Shown piece by piece: positions 10,633-18,894 of a stretch of 64,000 bases of DNA. Location of the stretch: NCBI GenBank assembly GCA_000972765.1, contig CP011265.1, positions 2,849,001 to 2,913,000 of the forward strand, written 5' to 3'. Within the stretch, counting starts at the first letter, position 1; each line of letters opens with the position of its first letter. The stretch is from Verrucomicrobia bacterium IMCC26134. GTDB lineage: Bacteria; Verrucomicrobiota; Verrucomicrobiia; Opitutales; Opitutaceae. Position numbers and translations under genes: made by a program. Below the pieces are notes generated by a model. It worked only from the letters and a program-made list of their open reading frames with translations, made no database searches and was not told where the DNA came from.

Positions 10633-13600
10633 TCAGTAGTTGGCCTTAAACTGGAACCGGACGAAACGCTTGGCATTCGTGGTCAGGACCGCGGTGTCGT
10701 AGTATTTCAAAGTCACCCGCCCGTCGTCGCCCGGTGTGCTCTCCAGTAATTGCAGGGTGGCGTCGTTGCTTGACCAGGTGACCAGATCGCTCGAAACCTG
10801 CGGGATCACCGTGATGTCACTGGCGCCGCCGGAGACGCGGATTGAAAAGGTCAGGTGCGGCTCGTCATTGAGGGTCTCGACGACAGGCCCCATCTGGGGC
10901 ACGGCGTCCGCTAGAGTCGGATTGAGACCGTAGATGTATTCGGCAAAATTACTGAGCCCATCCCGGTCGGGGTCGGCAGAGGGGCCGGCAAACGCGTCAT
11001 TGCTGGCGATCGTGCTGGCCCAGAAAAGATTTTTCCAAGTGGCAAAGGTTTCCGGATGGGCAACGCCGCCGGGCATGCCGCCGGGCATGGCGGAGACCGT
11101 CCAGTTGGCGACGACCGCGGGGCTAGGATTGGAAAAAGGATTCAGGAGGAGCAGCGATGGACCGTAGCCGTCGGCGGACGTCGGCCAGGGCGCAACGTCG
11201 TCGAAGGTAAAGTCGCGGAGGGCGGAGCCATCGGCGGCCTGAAGACGGAGACGCTCGCCGCCGTTGGAAAGGTTGCCGGTGTATTGGCCGGCAATAAGGC
11301 TGTCATAGTCGCGACCGTAGCGGGTTTGGAAGGCGGACAGGGTGTTGACAATCAGCACACTGGCTCCGGGTGCCACATATCGAACCGCACCGGTGGTGAA
11401 GTTGAACGTGATGCCGACGGTGAACTGAACACCGGAAAGATCCACGGGCGCGGAGCCGATGTTCGTGAGCCGGACGAATTCAAACGTGTCGGCGTCGATG
11501 ATGCCGGCGGCGGCCTCGGCAGTGGTTTCCGTGGGCGGATGATACATGAGCTCGGCAATCACCAGGTTGCTGCTGGAGGCGGCTTGAGGCTCAAGCGTGA
11601 AGGTGGCTTCCGTGATCGGGCTCCATTCGCCGGTGGTATTGTTGCGGGCGCGGGCTTTGACGGTCTGAATCTGGCCCATGGGAAAGGCGTTGGTGTAGGT
11701 GATCGCGGCGGGATTCAAGGTGCCGCCCGGCAAGCGCGGATCCTGACCGTTCAACGTGTAGTAAACGGTGGACGTCTGACCGGCGGTCGCGACGCTGGAC
11801 GTGATGCTCAAGGAGTAATTGAGCGGAACTACACCACCGAACTGGCTGAAGACCGGCGGCTCGGTCAAGGGCCACAACCCGGCGTCGCGGAGCATCTGCC
11901 GGCCGGCGGTGGCACCGAGGAGATAGGAGCGCCGGCCGGTGCCGGGGGCGACCCAGGTATCGTAGGCGCTGGTGTTGAGGTTGGAATTCGTATTGTAGAG
12001 CACGAGCGGCCCGACCTCGGTGACCAGCTCGCCCAAACGCTGGGCAAAACGACTCTTGAGCGGTCCGGAGCCGTCCGGGTCGCGATCATCCAGCATACCG
12101 CCGTTGAACTGGTGACGATTCACGCGGTCGGCAAACCGGAGCTTGAACTCCGGACTGGTGATGAGCCGGTTGAAGATGCGGGGCAGATGGTGAGTGCCGT
12201 TGGTATCCTGCAGCAAATCGGTGTTGAGCGTGTCGTAACTGACCGGCTTGTTGTAATAACTGCTCACGTTGAATGCGCCCTCGGCATCCCAGACGGAAAA
12301 CCGGAACACGCTGTTGCGCCCGGTGGACCGCTCCCGCGCGAGCACGAAATTATTTCCCGGCCAGTCCCAGGTCGCGCAATAGATGTTGAGCAGGTAGTAG
12401 TCCGCCGCGTTGTCCATGTCCATCTGGGCGGTGACCGCCTCCCAGTTCGCCGCGACGCTCAAATCGGTGTCGAGCGCCGAGAGGATCTGGTCAAAGGCCG
12501 TGGTGTCGCCGTCCACCCACTCCTTGCTGCAGTTCACATCCCACAAGTCGGAACTTTTGTAATGCTCCTGAAAAAACGATTCCCGGAACCGTTCGGTGAG
12601 ATTGAACACGCCCTTGTAAACCGCGTTCATATACATCGAGCAGAAAAGCCCGCGCGCGCCCACGTGCCCCATGTCTAGCCAGAGCCGCCGGACCAGTTCG
12701 TCCGTCACGAAGGGATTGCAGTTGTCGTTCTTGCCCGCGCGCAAACGGAGGCTGTCAAATTTATGGACGGGGTAATTCGTGAAGAGAGTGTAGTCCAGTG
12801 GATTGGATCCGTAGTCGCTGTTGAAATGGATGTTTAAAGAAGGCTTCTGAACTGAATCCACGGGATTCCACGGCGAATCCGTCGCCACGTTCTGGAGGTT
12901 GTAGCGGGGACGTTGATACGGGCTGCCGCTCAATCTCAAACCGACGTCATCCCGCAGCGGTGCCTGGCTGGCGGGATAATAGCCCGTCGGGGAATAAAAC
13001 TCAAAATGCGTGGCGCGTTCGAAGGGAAACCCGTCACCCTCGGGGTTGTTGTAGTCCGTAGGGGTCCAGGCCTGCCAGATGCTGCCATTGGCTACACCCA
13101 TCCAGGATCCACCGTTGATGGCCATGATGCCGAAGGGCTTGTAGAAATCGCGGGCGGCATCGGCGGTCAACAGCAAGGCCGGAACGGTGGTGAGCGCCGC
13201 CGGCTGCTTCAGCAGATAACTGTGGGTGACCGCATCCGAAGGAAGCGAGCCGGCCAGAAACGCCCGTGAGCGAACCACAATGCCGGTTTTTTCATTGGGC
13301 TGGGTCAGCACCAAGGCACCACTGTAAGTGGAGCCGTTGAGCAAGGTGGGATCTGAACCGTCCAGCGTGTAGCGAACCACGCTGCCCGGCGTGGCGCTCG
13401 ACAGCTGCAGCGTCAGGGAACTGGCGCTGTAAACACCCCCCGGCAAAGTAGCGTTGGCTGCATCCTTGAACTGCGGCGCGGCGACTTGTGCCGGGTAAAA
13501 AGCCCCCGAATTCTCACCTTCAGGAGTGGCGGTGTCGAAAAAGCCGAACTGGGCCGTGTTGGCCGGATTGCGCCCGTAGGAACAAGAGAAAACCTGCGAC

Positions 13601-14739
13601 GGATAGGCCGGCGATAGTTGGTCCACCATCGTGCCCAAGGCGTTGAACAGGCCGAGGTATTCGCCCGCCCGGCCCAGCTTGAAACTGGAATGGATCCGCA
13701 GCGCCGGACCGGCGGGAGCGTTGGCCTCGTCCCGATCATCGCACAAGACGAGCAGGAAGCCGTTGGCAGGGATGGTCGTGCCTGACGGGAAATACCATTT
13801 CGCGGGTTGCGTGGCGTTATCCGTAAGCGACCAACCGCCGATGTTCACCGGGAACGAATCCGTATTACGGAGCTCCACCCAGTCCACAAACGCCGCAGGC
13901 TGATCATAGTCGTTTTCGGAACCAGGCGGAGGGGTGAAGGGGGTGTTGAGCAGCCCCTCATCCACCACACCTCCGGAGGGTTCATAGCGGCCAATGAAAT
14001 ATCGCCAGGCGCTGCCGTAGGCAACCAACTGGTCGGAACCGGAGTTGGTGGACATCGTCAGGCCGGCGTTGATTTTAAATTCCGGGGTGGGGATGTGTTC
14101 GGTGATTTTTTCGGGCGCGGAGTAGGTGGACGGTTGCTCCGCGTTGTGGGCCTGAACAGAGAGGACATTCCGGCCCGGAACCAGCCATCGTGAAGCCGGG
14201 CCCAGGTAATACTGAACGCTGCCGTAGTAGGACGGCATGACGTTGTAAGCCGGCTGGCTGGCATAAATAAAATGGTTCACTGGTCCACAATTGGCCCGCG
14301 CTATTTCGTGACCGTTGAGGTAGGCCACAAAGCCGTCGTTACACTCAATCTGCAGCACCAACTGGAAGTAGGAGGAGGCCTTCTCCGCGGTGACTTGAAA
14401 CTCTTTCCGGAGATAGACGGACGGCGCCTGGTTCAACATCGTGCCGGTCAGATCGGTTGACAGCCCGCTAAAGCCGTAGCCCGCCGGCAAATTCCCCGTG
14501 CTCCACGAGCCGTCCGCAAAATCCAGGGAATTCCATGCCACGCCGCTTCCCAACTGGGCAAACTCGCTCGTTGGCCAGGATAATCTCCGGTCGCTGGCTC
14601 CCGCCATGAATTCGTTGATGATCACAGCCCCTTGTGCGGAAGCGCCGAGCACGCAGGCCATCACCGGAAAAAGGAGTTTTGAGAAAGAAAAACACCCCGG
14701 AATGCCGCTAAGGGCTCTGCGTAACTTTTTAAAATTCAT
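10633..14739 (-). CDS. Large secreted CotH-kinase / lamin-tail / chitobiase-domain protein
   Basis: 1,368 residues from the ATG at 14739 (MNFKKLRRAL). The frame is open further upstream without protein-like content. Order of parts: signal peptide (LLFPVMACVLGASAQG); lamin-tail domain (VIINEFMAG, then a jelly-roll-like segment and a second part VDWVELRNTDSFPVNIGGW); a chitobiase C-terminal Ig-like domain (YTLDGSDPTLLNGSTYSGAL); a CotH kinase-like domain (FDSLRLRAGKNDNCNPFV; VYKGVFNLTERF; DWPGNNFVLAR; FSVWDAEGAF); a second chitobiase-like domain (YYTLNGQDPRLPGG); a second lamin-tail domain (LVIAELMYHPP); and a C-terminal DPDRDGLSNFAEYIYGLNP segment seen in other secreted proteins here. CotH of Bacillus spores is a secreted protein kinase. 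The target in this organism is unknown, plausibly surface protein. Confidence 0.88.
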   Translation of the reverse strand: MNFKKLRRALSGIPGCFSFSKLLFPVMACVLGASAQGAVIINEFMAGASDRRLSWPTSEFAQLGSGVAWNSLDFADGSWSTGNLPAGYGFSGLSTDLTGTMLNQAPSVYLRKEFQVTAEKASSYFQLVLQIECNDGFVAYLNGHEIARANCGPVNHFIYASQPAYNVMPSYYGSVQYYLGPASRWLVPGRNVLSVQAHNAEQPSTYSAPEKITEHIPTPEFKINAGLTMSTNSGSDQLVAYGSAWRYFIGRYEPSGGVVDEGLLNTPFTPPPGSENDYDQPAAFVDWVELRNTDSFPVNIGGWSLTDNATQPAKWYFPSGTTIPANGFLLVLCDDRDEANAPAGPALRIHSSFKLGRAGEYLGLFNALGTMVDQLSPAYPSQVFSCSYGRNPANTAQFGFFDTATPEGENSGAFYPAQVAAPQFKDAANATLPGGVYSASSLTLQLSSATPGSVVRYTLDGSDPTLLNGSTYSGALVLTQPNEKTGIVVRSRAFLAGSLPSDAVTHSYLLKQPAALTTVPALLLTADAARDFYKPFGIMAINGGSWMGVANGSIWQAWTPTDYNNPEGDGFPFERATHFEFYSPTGYYPASQAPLRDDVGLRLSGSPYQRPRYNLQNVATDSPWNPVDSVQKPSLNIHFNSDYGSNPLDYTLFTNYPVHKFDSLRLRAGKNDNCNPFVTDELVRRLWLDMGHVGARGLFCSMYMNAVYKGVFNLTERFRESFFQEHYKSSDLWDVNCSKEWVDGDTTAFDQILSALDTDLSVAANWEAVTAQMDMDNAADYYLLNIYCATWDWPGNNFVLARERSTGRNSVFRFSVWDAEGAFNVSSYYNKPVSYDTLNTDLLQDTNGTHHLPRIFNRLITSPEFKLRFADRVNRHQFNGGMLDDRDPDGSGPLKSRFAQRLGELVTEVGPLVLYNTNSNLNTSAYDTWVAPGTGRRSYLLGATAGRQMLRDAGLWPLTEPPVFSQFGGVVPLNYSLSITSSVATAGQTSTVYYTLNGQDPRLPGGTLNPAAITYTNAFPMGQIQTVKARARNNTTGEWSPITEATFTLEPQAASSSNLVIAELMYHPPTETTAEAAAGIIDADTFEFVRLTNIGSAPVDLSGVQFTVGITFNFTTGAVRYVAPGASVLIVNTLSAFQTRYGRDYDSLIAGQYTGNLSNGGERLRLQAADGSALRDFTFDDVAPWPTSADGYGPSLLLLNPFSNPSPAVVANWTVSAMPGGMPGGVAHPETFATWKNLFWASTIASNDAFAGPSADPDRDGLSNFAEYIYGLNPTLADAVPQMGPVVETLNDEPHLTFSIRVSGGASDITVIPQVSSDLVTWSSNDATLQLLESTPGDDGRVTLKYYDTAVLTTNAKRFVRFQFKANY

Positions 14740-15040
14740 GTGCTCGTAATCCACGATACCAGCACGCGAAGTCCAGACGAATGCGGCGGGTCGGGCCACT
14801 GGCTCGGGAGTAAGTAATTCTACTCCCAGCGGACGTTTTTTGAGTCGCAAACCGGCCTTGCAGCGCCTCGCGATCTTTGCCTTTCAAAGCCAGAACCGGT
14901 CCGCACGCCCCACCCCGCTCCCAACCCGGATCCCCGGTGATACCGGCGTCGCGTATAAACCCGACGTCTTTAACGCAGAGGCGCAGCGAAGCGTTGAGTT
15001 GAGCCCGATTTGTCAATGCGTCCGGGCCTGACTCCGTTGC
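14740..15040 (-). other. Intergenic spacer upstream of the CotH gene
   Basis: 301 bp without a credible gene. It holds repeat copy D at its right end and, just left of it, a short AACGCAGAGGCGCAG stretch that resembles part of the AACGCAGAG-containing repeat at 17829 and 47956. No firm promoter was identified. Confidence 0.5.
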
Positions 15041-15047
15041 TCAGCTG
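14988..15047 (+). repeat. Interspersed imperfect palindrome, copy D
   Basis: Contains GAAGCGTTGAGTTGAGCC, then GATTTGTCAATGCGTC, then GGGCCTGACTCCGTTG and CTCAGCTG. Its last bases overlap the TGA stop of the FkbM gene at 15041-15043. Stem arms GCCCG and CGGGC flank the loop. Confidence 0.75.
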
Positions 15048-15871
15048 GACCGGACATACCAATCGTCGAACCGGGAGAGTTCCTCGTGCTTGCGCCGATA
15101 CCCGGCCGCCTCGAGCAGCCGGCGAATCTGCTCTCGCATCGGGGTGTGGTTGTGCTCGCAGGTGATGACCTTGAAGGGATAGCGGGCGAAATCCAGCTCC
15201 TGCAGGATCGCGAACTCGCTGCCTTCGGTGTCGATGGACAGATAGTCCGGGTCCGCGGGGGCCCCGTGGCGACGGAGCAGGTCGTTCAGCGAGAGGGTGG
15301 ACACCTGGTAGCTCCGTTTCGCCGCCCTGACCTGCGCATGGCGATCGGACTGGGAAAAGTCGCTCAGCGTGGAAAACTCGGCGACATCGACCTCGTCGAA
15401 GTCCAATCGATCGCCCGTCCTCGACCAGACGCACTCGGTCTCGATGGCGCAATCCCGGTTCTTCGTCAGCGCCGCATGCCAGCAGCGCGCCGGCTCCGCC
15501 AGGATGCCCTTCCACCCGAGCCGCTTCTCCAGCAGCCAGCTGTTGCTCAGCGCGACGCCGTCCGCGGCGCCGAACTCCACGAAGAAGCCGGCGCCCCGCC
15601 GCTCGCCGAGTTCGGAAAGGACGAACAGGTCCTGCATCAGCTGCGAGCGAGAGTAGCCGAACTGGCGGAGGAACTCCGGCCGACGCGGCCCGGGAACCTG
15701 ACGGATCAGGCCGGCCAGCAGCTCGAGGCGTTCGCCCTCCCCCAGGCATTCGCCGATACCGGCTCGCTCGACGACGCTCGCCGCCATGGCCATCCGCGCG
15801 AGGCTTCGCTCCGCCCGGTCCGGTCGCAGCCATTCGCGGAGGGCCGACACCAGTTGCTTGCGGAGCCTCAT
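15041..15871 (-). CDS. FkbM family methyltransferase
   Basis: 276 residues. FFVEFGAADGVALSNSWLLE is the SAM-binding motif of FkbM-type O-methyltransferases. DYLSIDTEGSEFAILQEL and the following VITCEHNH are the characteristic second motifs (SIDxEGxE). An N-terminal helical region of about 85 residues (LSELGERRGAG just before motif I) precedes the catalytic fold. Such enzymes often methylate sugar hydroxyls during surface-glycan or natural-product synthesis. Its start overlaps the stop of the upstream methyltransferase by ATGA (15868-15871), so the two are translationally coupled. Confidence 0.9.
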   Translation of the reverse strand: MRLRKQLVSALREWLRPDRAERSLARMAMAASVVERAGIGECLGEGERLELLAGLIRQVPGPRRPEFLRQFGYSRSQLMQDLFVLSELGERRGAGFFVEFGAADGVALSNSWLLEKRLGWKGILAEPARCWHAALTKNRDCAIETECVWSRTGDRLDFDEVDVAEFSTLSDFSQSDRHAQVRAAKRSYQVSTLSLNDLLRRHGAPADPDYLSIDTEGSEFAILQELDFARYPFKVITCEHNHTPMREQIRRLLEAAGYRRKHEELSRFDDWYVRSS

Positions 15872-16785
15872 CTGAACGAGGGCAGACGGGGAGCGAGCGA
15901 GGCGAGGCGCTGCGCAGGACTGGCCCGCGCGATCTCGAGGCGACCGAGCGGCGTCCAGCCCTCCAACAATCGGCGCTGGCCCGGAGCGGAGGCGAGGATG
16001 AGTCCGTCGAAGCTGGTGGTGTGCCGCTCGAACGGCGATGAAATCTCGATCAGGTAGCCATGGGCCCGGAGGGTTGCCTCGACCGAGGCATGCAGCGCCT
16101 CCGAGTGGGTCGACACGAAGAGGCGATCGACGCGCTGCGCCGCCAGGGTCGCCGCAGCGCCTTCCAGCATCTCCGCTTCGAAGCCCTGGATATCGGCATG
16201 AAGGACATCGAGGCGGTCCAGCCCGTGGTCGCGCAGGAAAGCGTCCACCTGGAAGCCGCCGCGGCCGACCATGCCGTGGTGGAACGCGCCTTCGAGTCCG
16301 TTGGCTTTGAAATTATCCCGGCCTTCCTGGAGATTGGCGGCGTCGGCTTCGACCATGTGGCAGGTCGCATGCGGGCGGGCCTTCTTCAGCCACATCGAGT
16401 AGTGCGCCCAATAGGAGCCTAGCTCGAGCATGACGGGGGCTTCGACGGACAGACCGGCCAGCATCTCCTGGAAGCAATACTCCTCGAGCGGCTCATGCAC
16501 GCCGCGATTGATGACGAGCAGGTCGCTGAAAGAGCCGTAATACGAACCCGGCCCGCGGAGAGGGACCCGGTTGCCATTGTGCAGGATGACCCTGCCCGAC
16601 GCATCGACGTAACCCGCTTCCGGCACGCGGGCGATCAGCAGGTTGACCGGATCGGCGACGACATCCCGGAATCTCTCGTCGAAGCGCAGAGGCTTACCCA
16701 GGCAGGTCGGGTCCGCGTAGGGCTCCGGGGCCGCCGGGGGTGGCGGCGCGGCAAATAGTTTCCTGAGTTTCTTGAAAGGGGACAT
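15868..16785 (-). CDS. FkbM-like methyltransferase
   Basis: 305 residues from the ATG at 16785 (MSPFKKLRKLF). The frame is open to 16893, but the extra part looks non-coding. MLELGSYWAHYSMWLKK is a variant SAM-binding motif I, CHMVEADAANLQEGR is motif II with its acidic residue, and VLHADIQGFEAEMLEG is the FkbM-type (DxxGxE) motif, followed by FVSTHSEALH. The substrate is unknown but the setting points to glycan methylation. It is first in the run of minus-strand genes down to 5225, with the repeat D and C boundaries inside that run. Confidence 0.85.
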   Translation of the reverse strand: MSPFKKLRKLFAAPPPPAAPEPYADPTCLGKPLRFDERFRDVVADPVNLLIARVPEAGYVDASGRVILHNGNRVPLRGPGSYYGSFSDLLVINRGVHEPLEEYCFQEMLAGLSVEAPVMLELGSYWAHYSMWLKKARPHATCHMVEADAANLQEGRDNFKANGLEGAFHHGMVGRGGFQVDAFLRDHGLDRLDVLHADIQGFEAEMLEGAAATLAAQRVDRLFVSTHSEALHASVEATLRAHGYLIEISSPFERHTTSFDGLILASAPGQRRLLEGWTPLGRLEIARASPAQRLASLAPRLPSFR

Positions 16786-16987
16786 GCGGATGAAGTGGCC
16801 TCGGCTCGATGCCCGCCGCGCCGGGCCCGAAGACTCTTCGCGGCAAATCGATGGGGATACGGGAAGATCGCCAAAGACCTCGCACGCAGGCAAGATAATC
16901 GGACGGCGGCGCTCATCCGTTGCCTCCCTTCCCCTGCCCTGCGGAAAGGGGCTGTCATTTTAAACAAATCTGTAGCCGGTTTTAAGG

Positions 16988-17046
16988 TGGGAGGCGACCG
17001 CTGGGCGCGCCGCGCAAACCTGGGGACGGCCCAGCGGTCCGTCCCT
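16988..17046. repeat. Long REP-like palindrome
   Basis: Perfect 11-bp arms GACCGCTGGGC (16996-17006) and GCCCAGCGGTC (17029-17039) are extended outward by imperfect pairing of GGGAGGC with CGTCCC. The loop is about 22 bases. No T tract follows in either direction, so it is more like a REP/MITE remnant than a terminator. Confidence 0.6.
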
Positions 17047-17056
17047 AGCCCCACGC

Positions 17057-17090
17057 AAAAAAGGCGCCCTCGCGTGAACGAGGGCGCCTT
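17057..17090 (-). terminator. Rho-independent terminator of the PEP-CTERM gene
   Basis: A 12-bp perfect stem (17061-17072 with 17079-17090, core GGCGCCCTCG) has a 6-nt loop. Read on the minus strand it is followed by six Ts (17062-17057). It lies about 36 bp after the PEP-CTERM stop codon. Confidence 0.9.
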
Positions 17091-17126
17091 TTGCAGACAG
17101 GCCGAAATCCAGAGGTCGGCCAGGCT

Positions 17127-17723
17127 TTAACGGCGGCGGCGCAAAGCGACTAATCCCAGGACTGCGAGGCCGGCCAAACCGGCGCTGGTGCCCGGCTCTG
17201 GCACGGACACCACGGTGCCGGTGCTGAGCAAGGTGGCATCAAGGTCAAAAATATTGGCGGTGTAGACACCGGAGGTCGGGACGAAGTAGGCCGTGGAGTT
17301 AAAAACCATCTCGCCGGCGGAGAGATGCACGACGTCTCCCAGCTGGAGGAATAAAGATGAGAAGGTTGAAACATCAGTTATGTAAAAGTCGGCAGGGACT
17401 ACGGGGCCGTAGGTAACGCCGGTGTTACCGTAGTTCACCAGTAAAGCGGGGCCGCCGTTCACGCTGAAGCTGATGGTGCTGGCGGTGGCGATCACTCCCC
17501 CACTGCCGCCCTGGGTCAGCGCGTTGCCTACGCCTTCGAACAAGAACACGCAGGCGGAGGCGGTGGGCGTGGCCGAGATGGTGAAATCGAGAGGCTCGAG
17601 CAGGGCCATGCGGAGCTTGCCGCCGTCAGCGAGCGAGAAGCTAAGGTTGGCTTGGGCGAATGCGGATGAGGCCGCGCCGAGGGCAAGAGCGGCGGAGAGG
17701 ACTAATTTATTAATGAGTTTCAT
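17127..17723 (-). CDS. PEP-CTERM sorting-domain protein
   Basis: 198 residues from the ATG at 17723 (MKLINKLVLS); an upstream ATG at 17762 would add 13 non-hydrophobic residues. It has an N-terminal signal peptide (LVLSAALALGAASSAFAQA), a low-complexity beta-rich middle without a recognised domain, and a textbook C-terminal PEP-CTERM tripartite tail: VPEPGTSAG, a hydrophobic helix (LAGLAVLGLVAL), then RRRR. Such proteins are cleaved and anchored or released by an exosortase, usually in exopolysaccharide-producing bacteria. No exosortase gene is in the window. Transcribed alone between two repeats and its own terminator. Confidence 0.9.
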   Translation of the reverse strand: MKLINKLVLSAALALGAASSAFAQANLSFSLADGGKLRMALLEPLDFTISATPTASACVFLFEGVGNALTQGGSGGVIATASTISFSVNGGPALLVNYGNTGVTYGPVVPADFYITDVSTFSSLFLQLGDVVHLSAGEMVFNSTAYFVPTSGVYTANIFDLDATLLSTGTVVSVPEPGTSAGLAGLAVLGLVALRRRR

Positions 17724-17828
17724 AAGCGGGTTGGGACGTTGGGGGGGGGAGAACTTACGCAACTCTTATATCCTTAAAAATACGGAAGTGGAGCCGGGCG
17801 ATACCCTTGGCCTTTCGGGTTAAAACCG

Positions 17829-17930
17829 CGCTGGAGCATCTTCGAGAAAGTCATAGCCACAAAGAACACAGAGGACATACCTCCGTTAACTTCATATCTT
17901 TGCGATCTCTGCGTTCTTTGCGGCTAATAA
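17829..17930 (-). repeat. Interspersed AACGCAGAG-type inverted repeat, copy 1
   Basis: About 100 bp. Inverted arms TAGCCACAAAGAACACAGAG (17854-17873) and the complement of TAGCCGCAAAGAACGCAGAG (17907-17926) face each other across about 33 bp. Read on the minus strand, the sequence beyond the second arm (GGCTATGACTTTC, then GAAGATGCTCCAG) matches copy 2 at 47956-48053. Located between the PEP-CTERM gene and the aminotransferase gene. Confidence 0.75.
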
Positions 17931-17981
17931 TTCGGTCGAATGCTCACAGGAATTGGCGGCTACGGCTCAACTAAAACCGCT

Positions 17982-18890
17982 CTAATCAACCAGCCGCGTT
18001 CCCTGCTCAGGATCGGTGGTCAGCGCGCGATACCAAGCGGCGATCAGGCTCGTGACCGGGCCTGGGAAGGGGGTGAAGGCGTGGTCGTCGAGCCGGGCGA
18101 CGGGCGTGATCTCGCCCATCGTGCCGGTAACAAACATCTCGTCCGCCTGCTTCAGCTCGCAGGCCGGGATGTGGCCGACCTCGCAAGGCTGGGCGTGGCG
18201 CCTGCAGAGCTCGATCACCGCCGCGCGGGTAATCCCGGCGGGGCAGGCGCGCGTGGTCGACGTGCGCACGACGCCGTCTTTCACGATGAAAACGTGGGTG
18301 GAGTTGGTCTCGGCCAGCATGCCTTCGGTATCGAGCAGCAGGGCGTCATCCGCGCCGGCGGCGTTGGCCTCGATTTTGGCGAGGATGCTGGTGAGCTGGT
18401 TGCAGCTGTGGATGTGCTGGTCGAGCACGTTGGCGAAAGGCCGGCGTTGCCCGGCGGTGATCAGCGAGATGCCGGAGGCATTGTCGTAAACCGGCGCCTT
18501 GTGCTCGGCCAAAATGAAAAAGGAGCAGCCGAGCGTGTTGATGCGTGGATCGAGCCCGCTGGTGTATTTGATGCCGCGGGAGACGGTGAGCCGGACATGG
18601 ACGCGGTCGCGCATGCCGTTGGCGGCGAGGGTGCGGCGGAGCTCGGACACGAGTGTCGCATCGGAAGGCATGCCCTGGTAACGCAACAAGGCGGCGCTCC
18701 GTCGCAGGCGCTCGAGATGGGCATCGAGGCGGAAGAGGCGGCCCTGGTAGAGTCGCAGGCCCTCCCAGACCGCGTCGCCATTTTGCACGCTCGAATCGAA
18801 GGGTGAAACGCCGGCCTGGTCGCGGGGCAAAATCGCGCCGTTTATATTGACCAGGAGGGCGGCGTTGGCGGGGTTGTTCGGTTGGAGCAT
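17982..18890 (-). CDS. Class IV (branched-chain/D-amino-acid-like) aminotransferase, atypical active site
   Basis: 302 residues from the ATG at 18890 (MLQPNNPANA); the longer open frame to 19064 overlaps the next gene and is Pro/Ser-rich noise. Fold-type IV PLP features are present: VQNGDAVWEGLRLYQGRLFR, the Glu region MLAETNSTHVFIV, and the phosphate-binding TGTMGEITPVARL. At the place where family members have the PLP-binding Lys (K followed by xLN, as in D-amino-acid aminotransferase), this protein reads IHSCNQLTSILAK, with His about residue 161. Either the enzyme uses another residue or it is not a transaminase. Four bases separate it from the upstream sulfotransferase-like gene, so the two form a unit. 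Confidence 0.85.
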   Translation of the reverse strand: MLQPNNPANAALLVNINGAILPRDQAGVSPFDSSVQNGDAVWEGLRLYQGRLFRLDAHLERLRRSAALLRYQGMPSDATLVSELRRTLAANGMRDRVHVRLTVSRGIKYTSGLDPRINTLGCSFFILAEHKAPVYDNASGISLITAGQRRPFANVLDQHIHSCNQLTSILAKIEANAAGADDALLLDTEGMLAETNSTHVFIVKDGVVRTSTTRACPAGITRAAVIELCRRHAQPCEVGHIPACELKQADEMFVTGTMGEITPVARLDDHAFTPFPGPVTSLIAAWYRALTTDPEQGTRLVD

Positions 18891-18894
18891 GGGA

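Larger units (their letters stand above)
16786..17126. other. Gene-free spacer with two hairpins
   Basis: 341 bp between the PEP-CTERM gene end and the FkbM-like gene start. It contains a 59-bp palindrome (16988-17046) and the terminator at 17057-17090. Nearer the methyltransferase is an AT-rich patch (TTTAAACAAATCTGTAGCC, about 16959-16977) that could host its promoter. No protein-like frame was found. Confidence 0.55.

Noticed and set aside
4081-15047. Interspersed repeats as integron attC sites
   Set aside because: GTTRRRY-like and RYYYAAC-like cores occur in the wrong order and the genes between copies are not cassette-like; no integrase is in the window.
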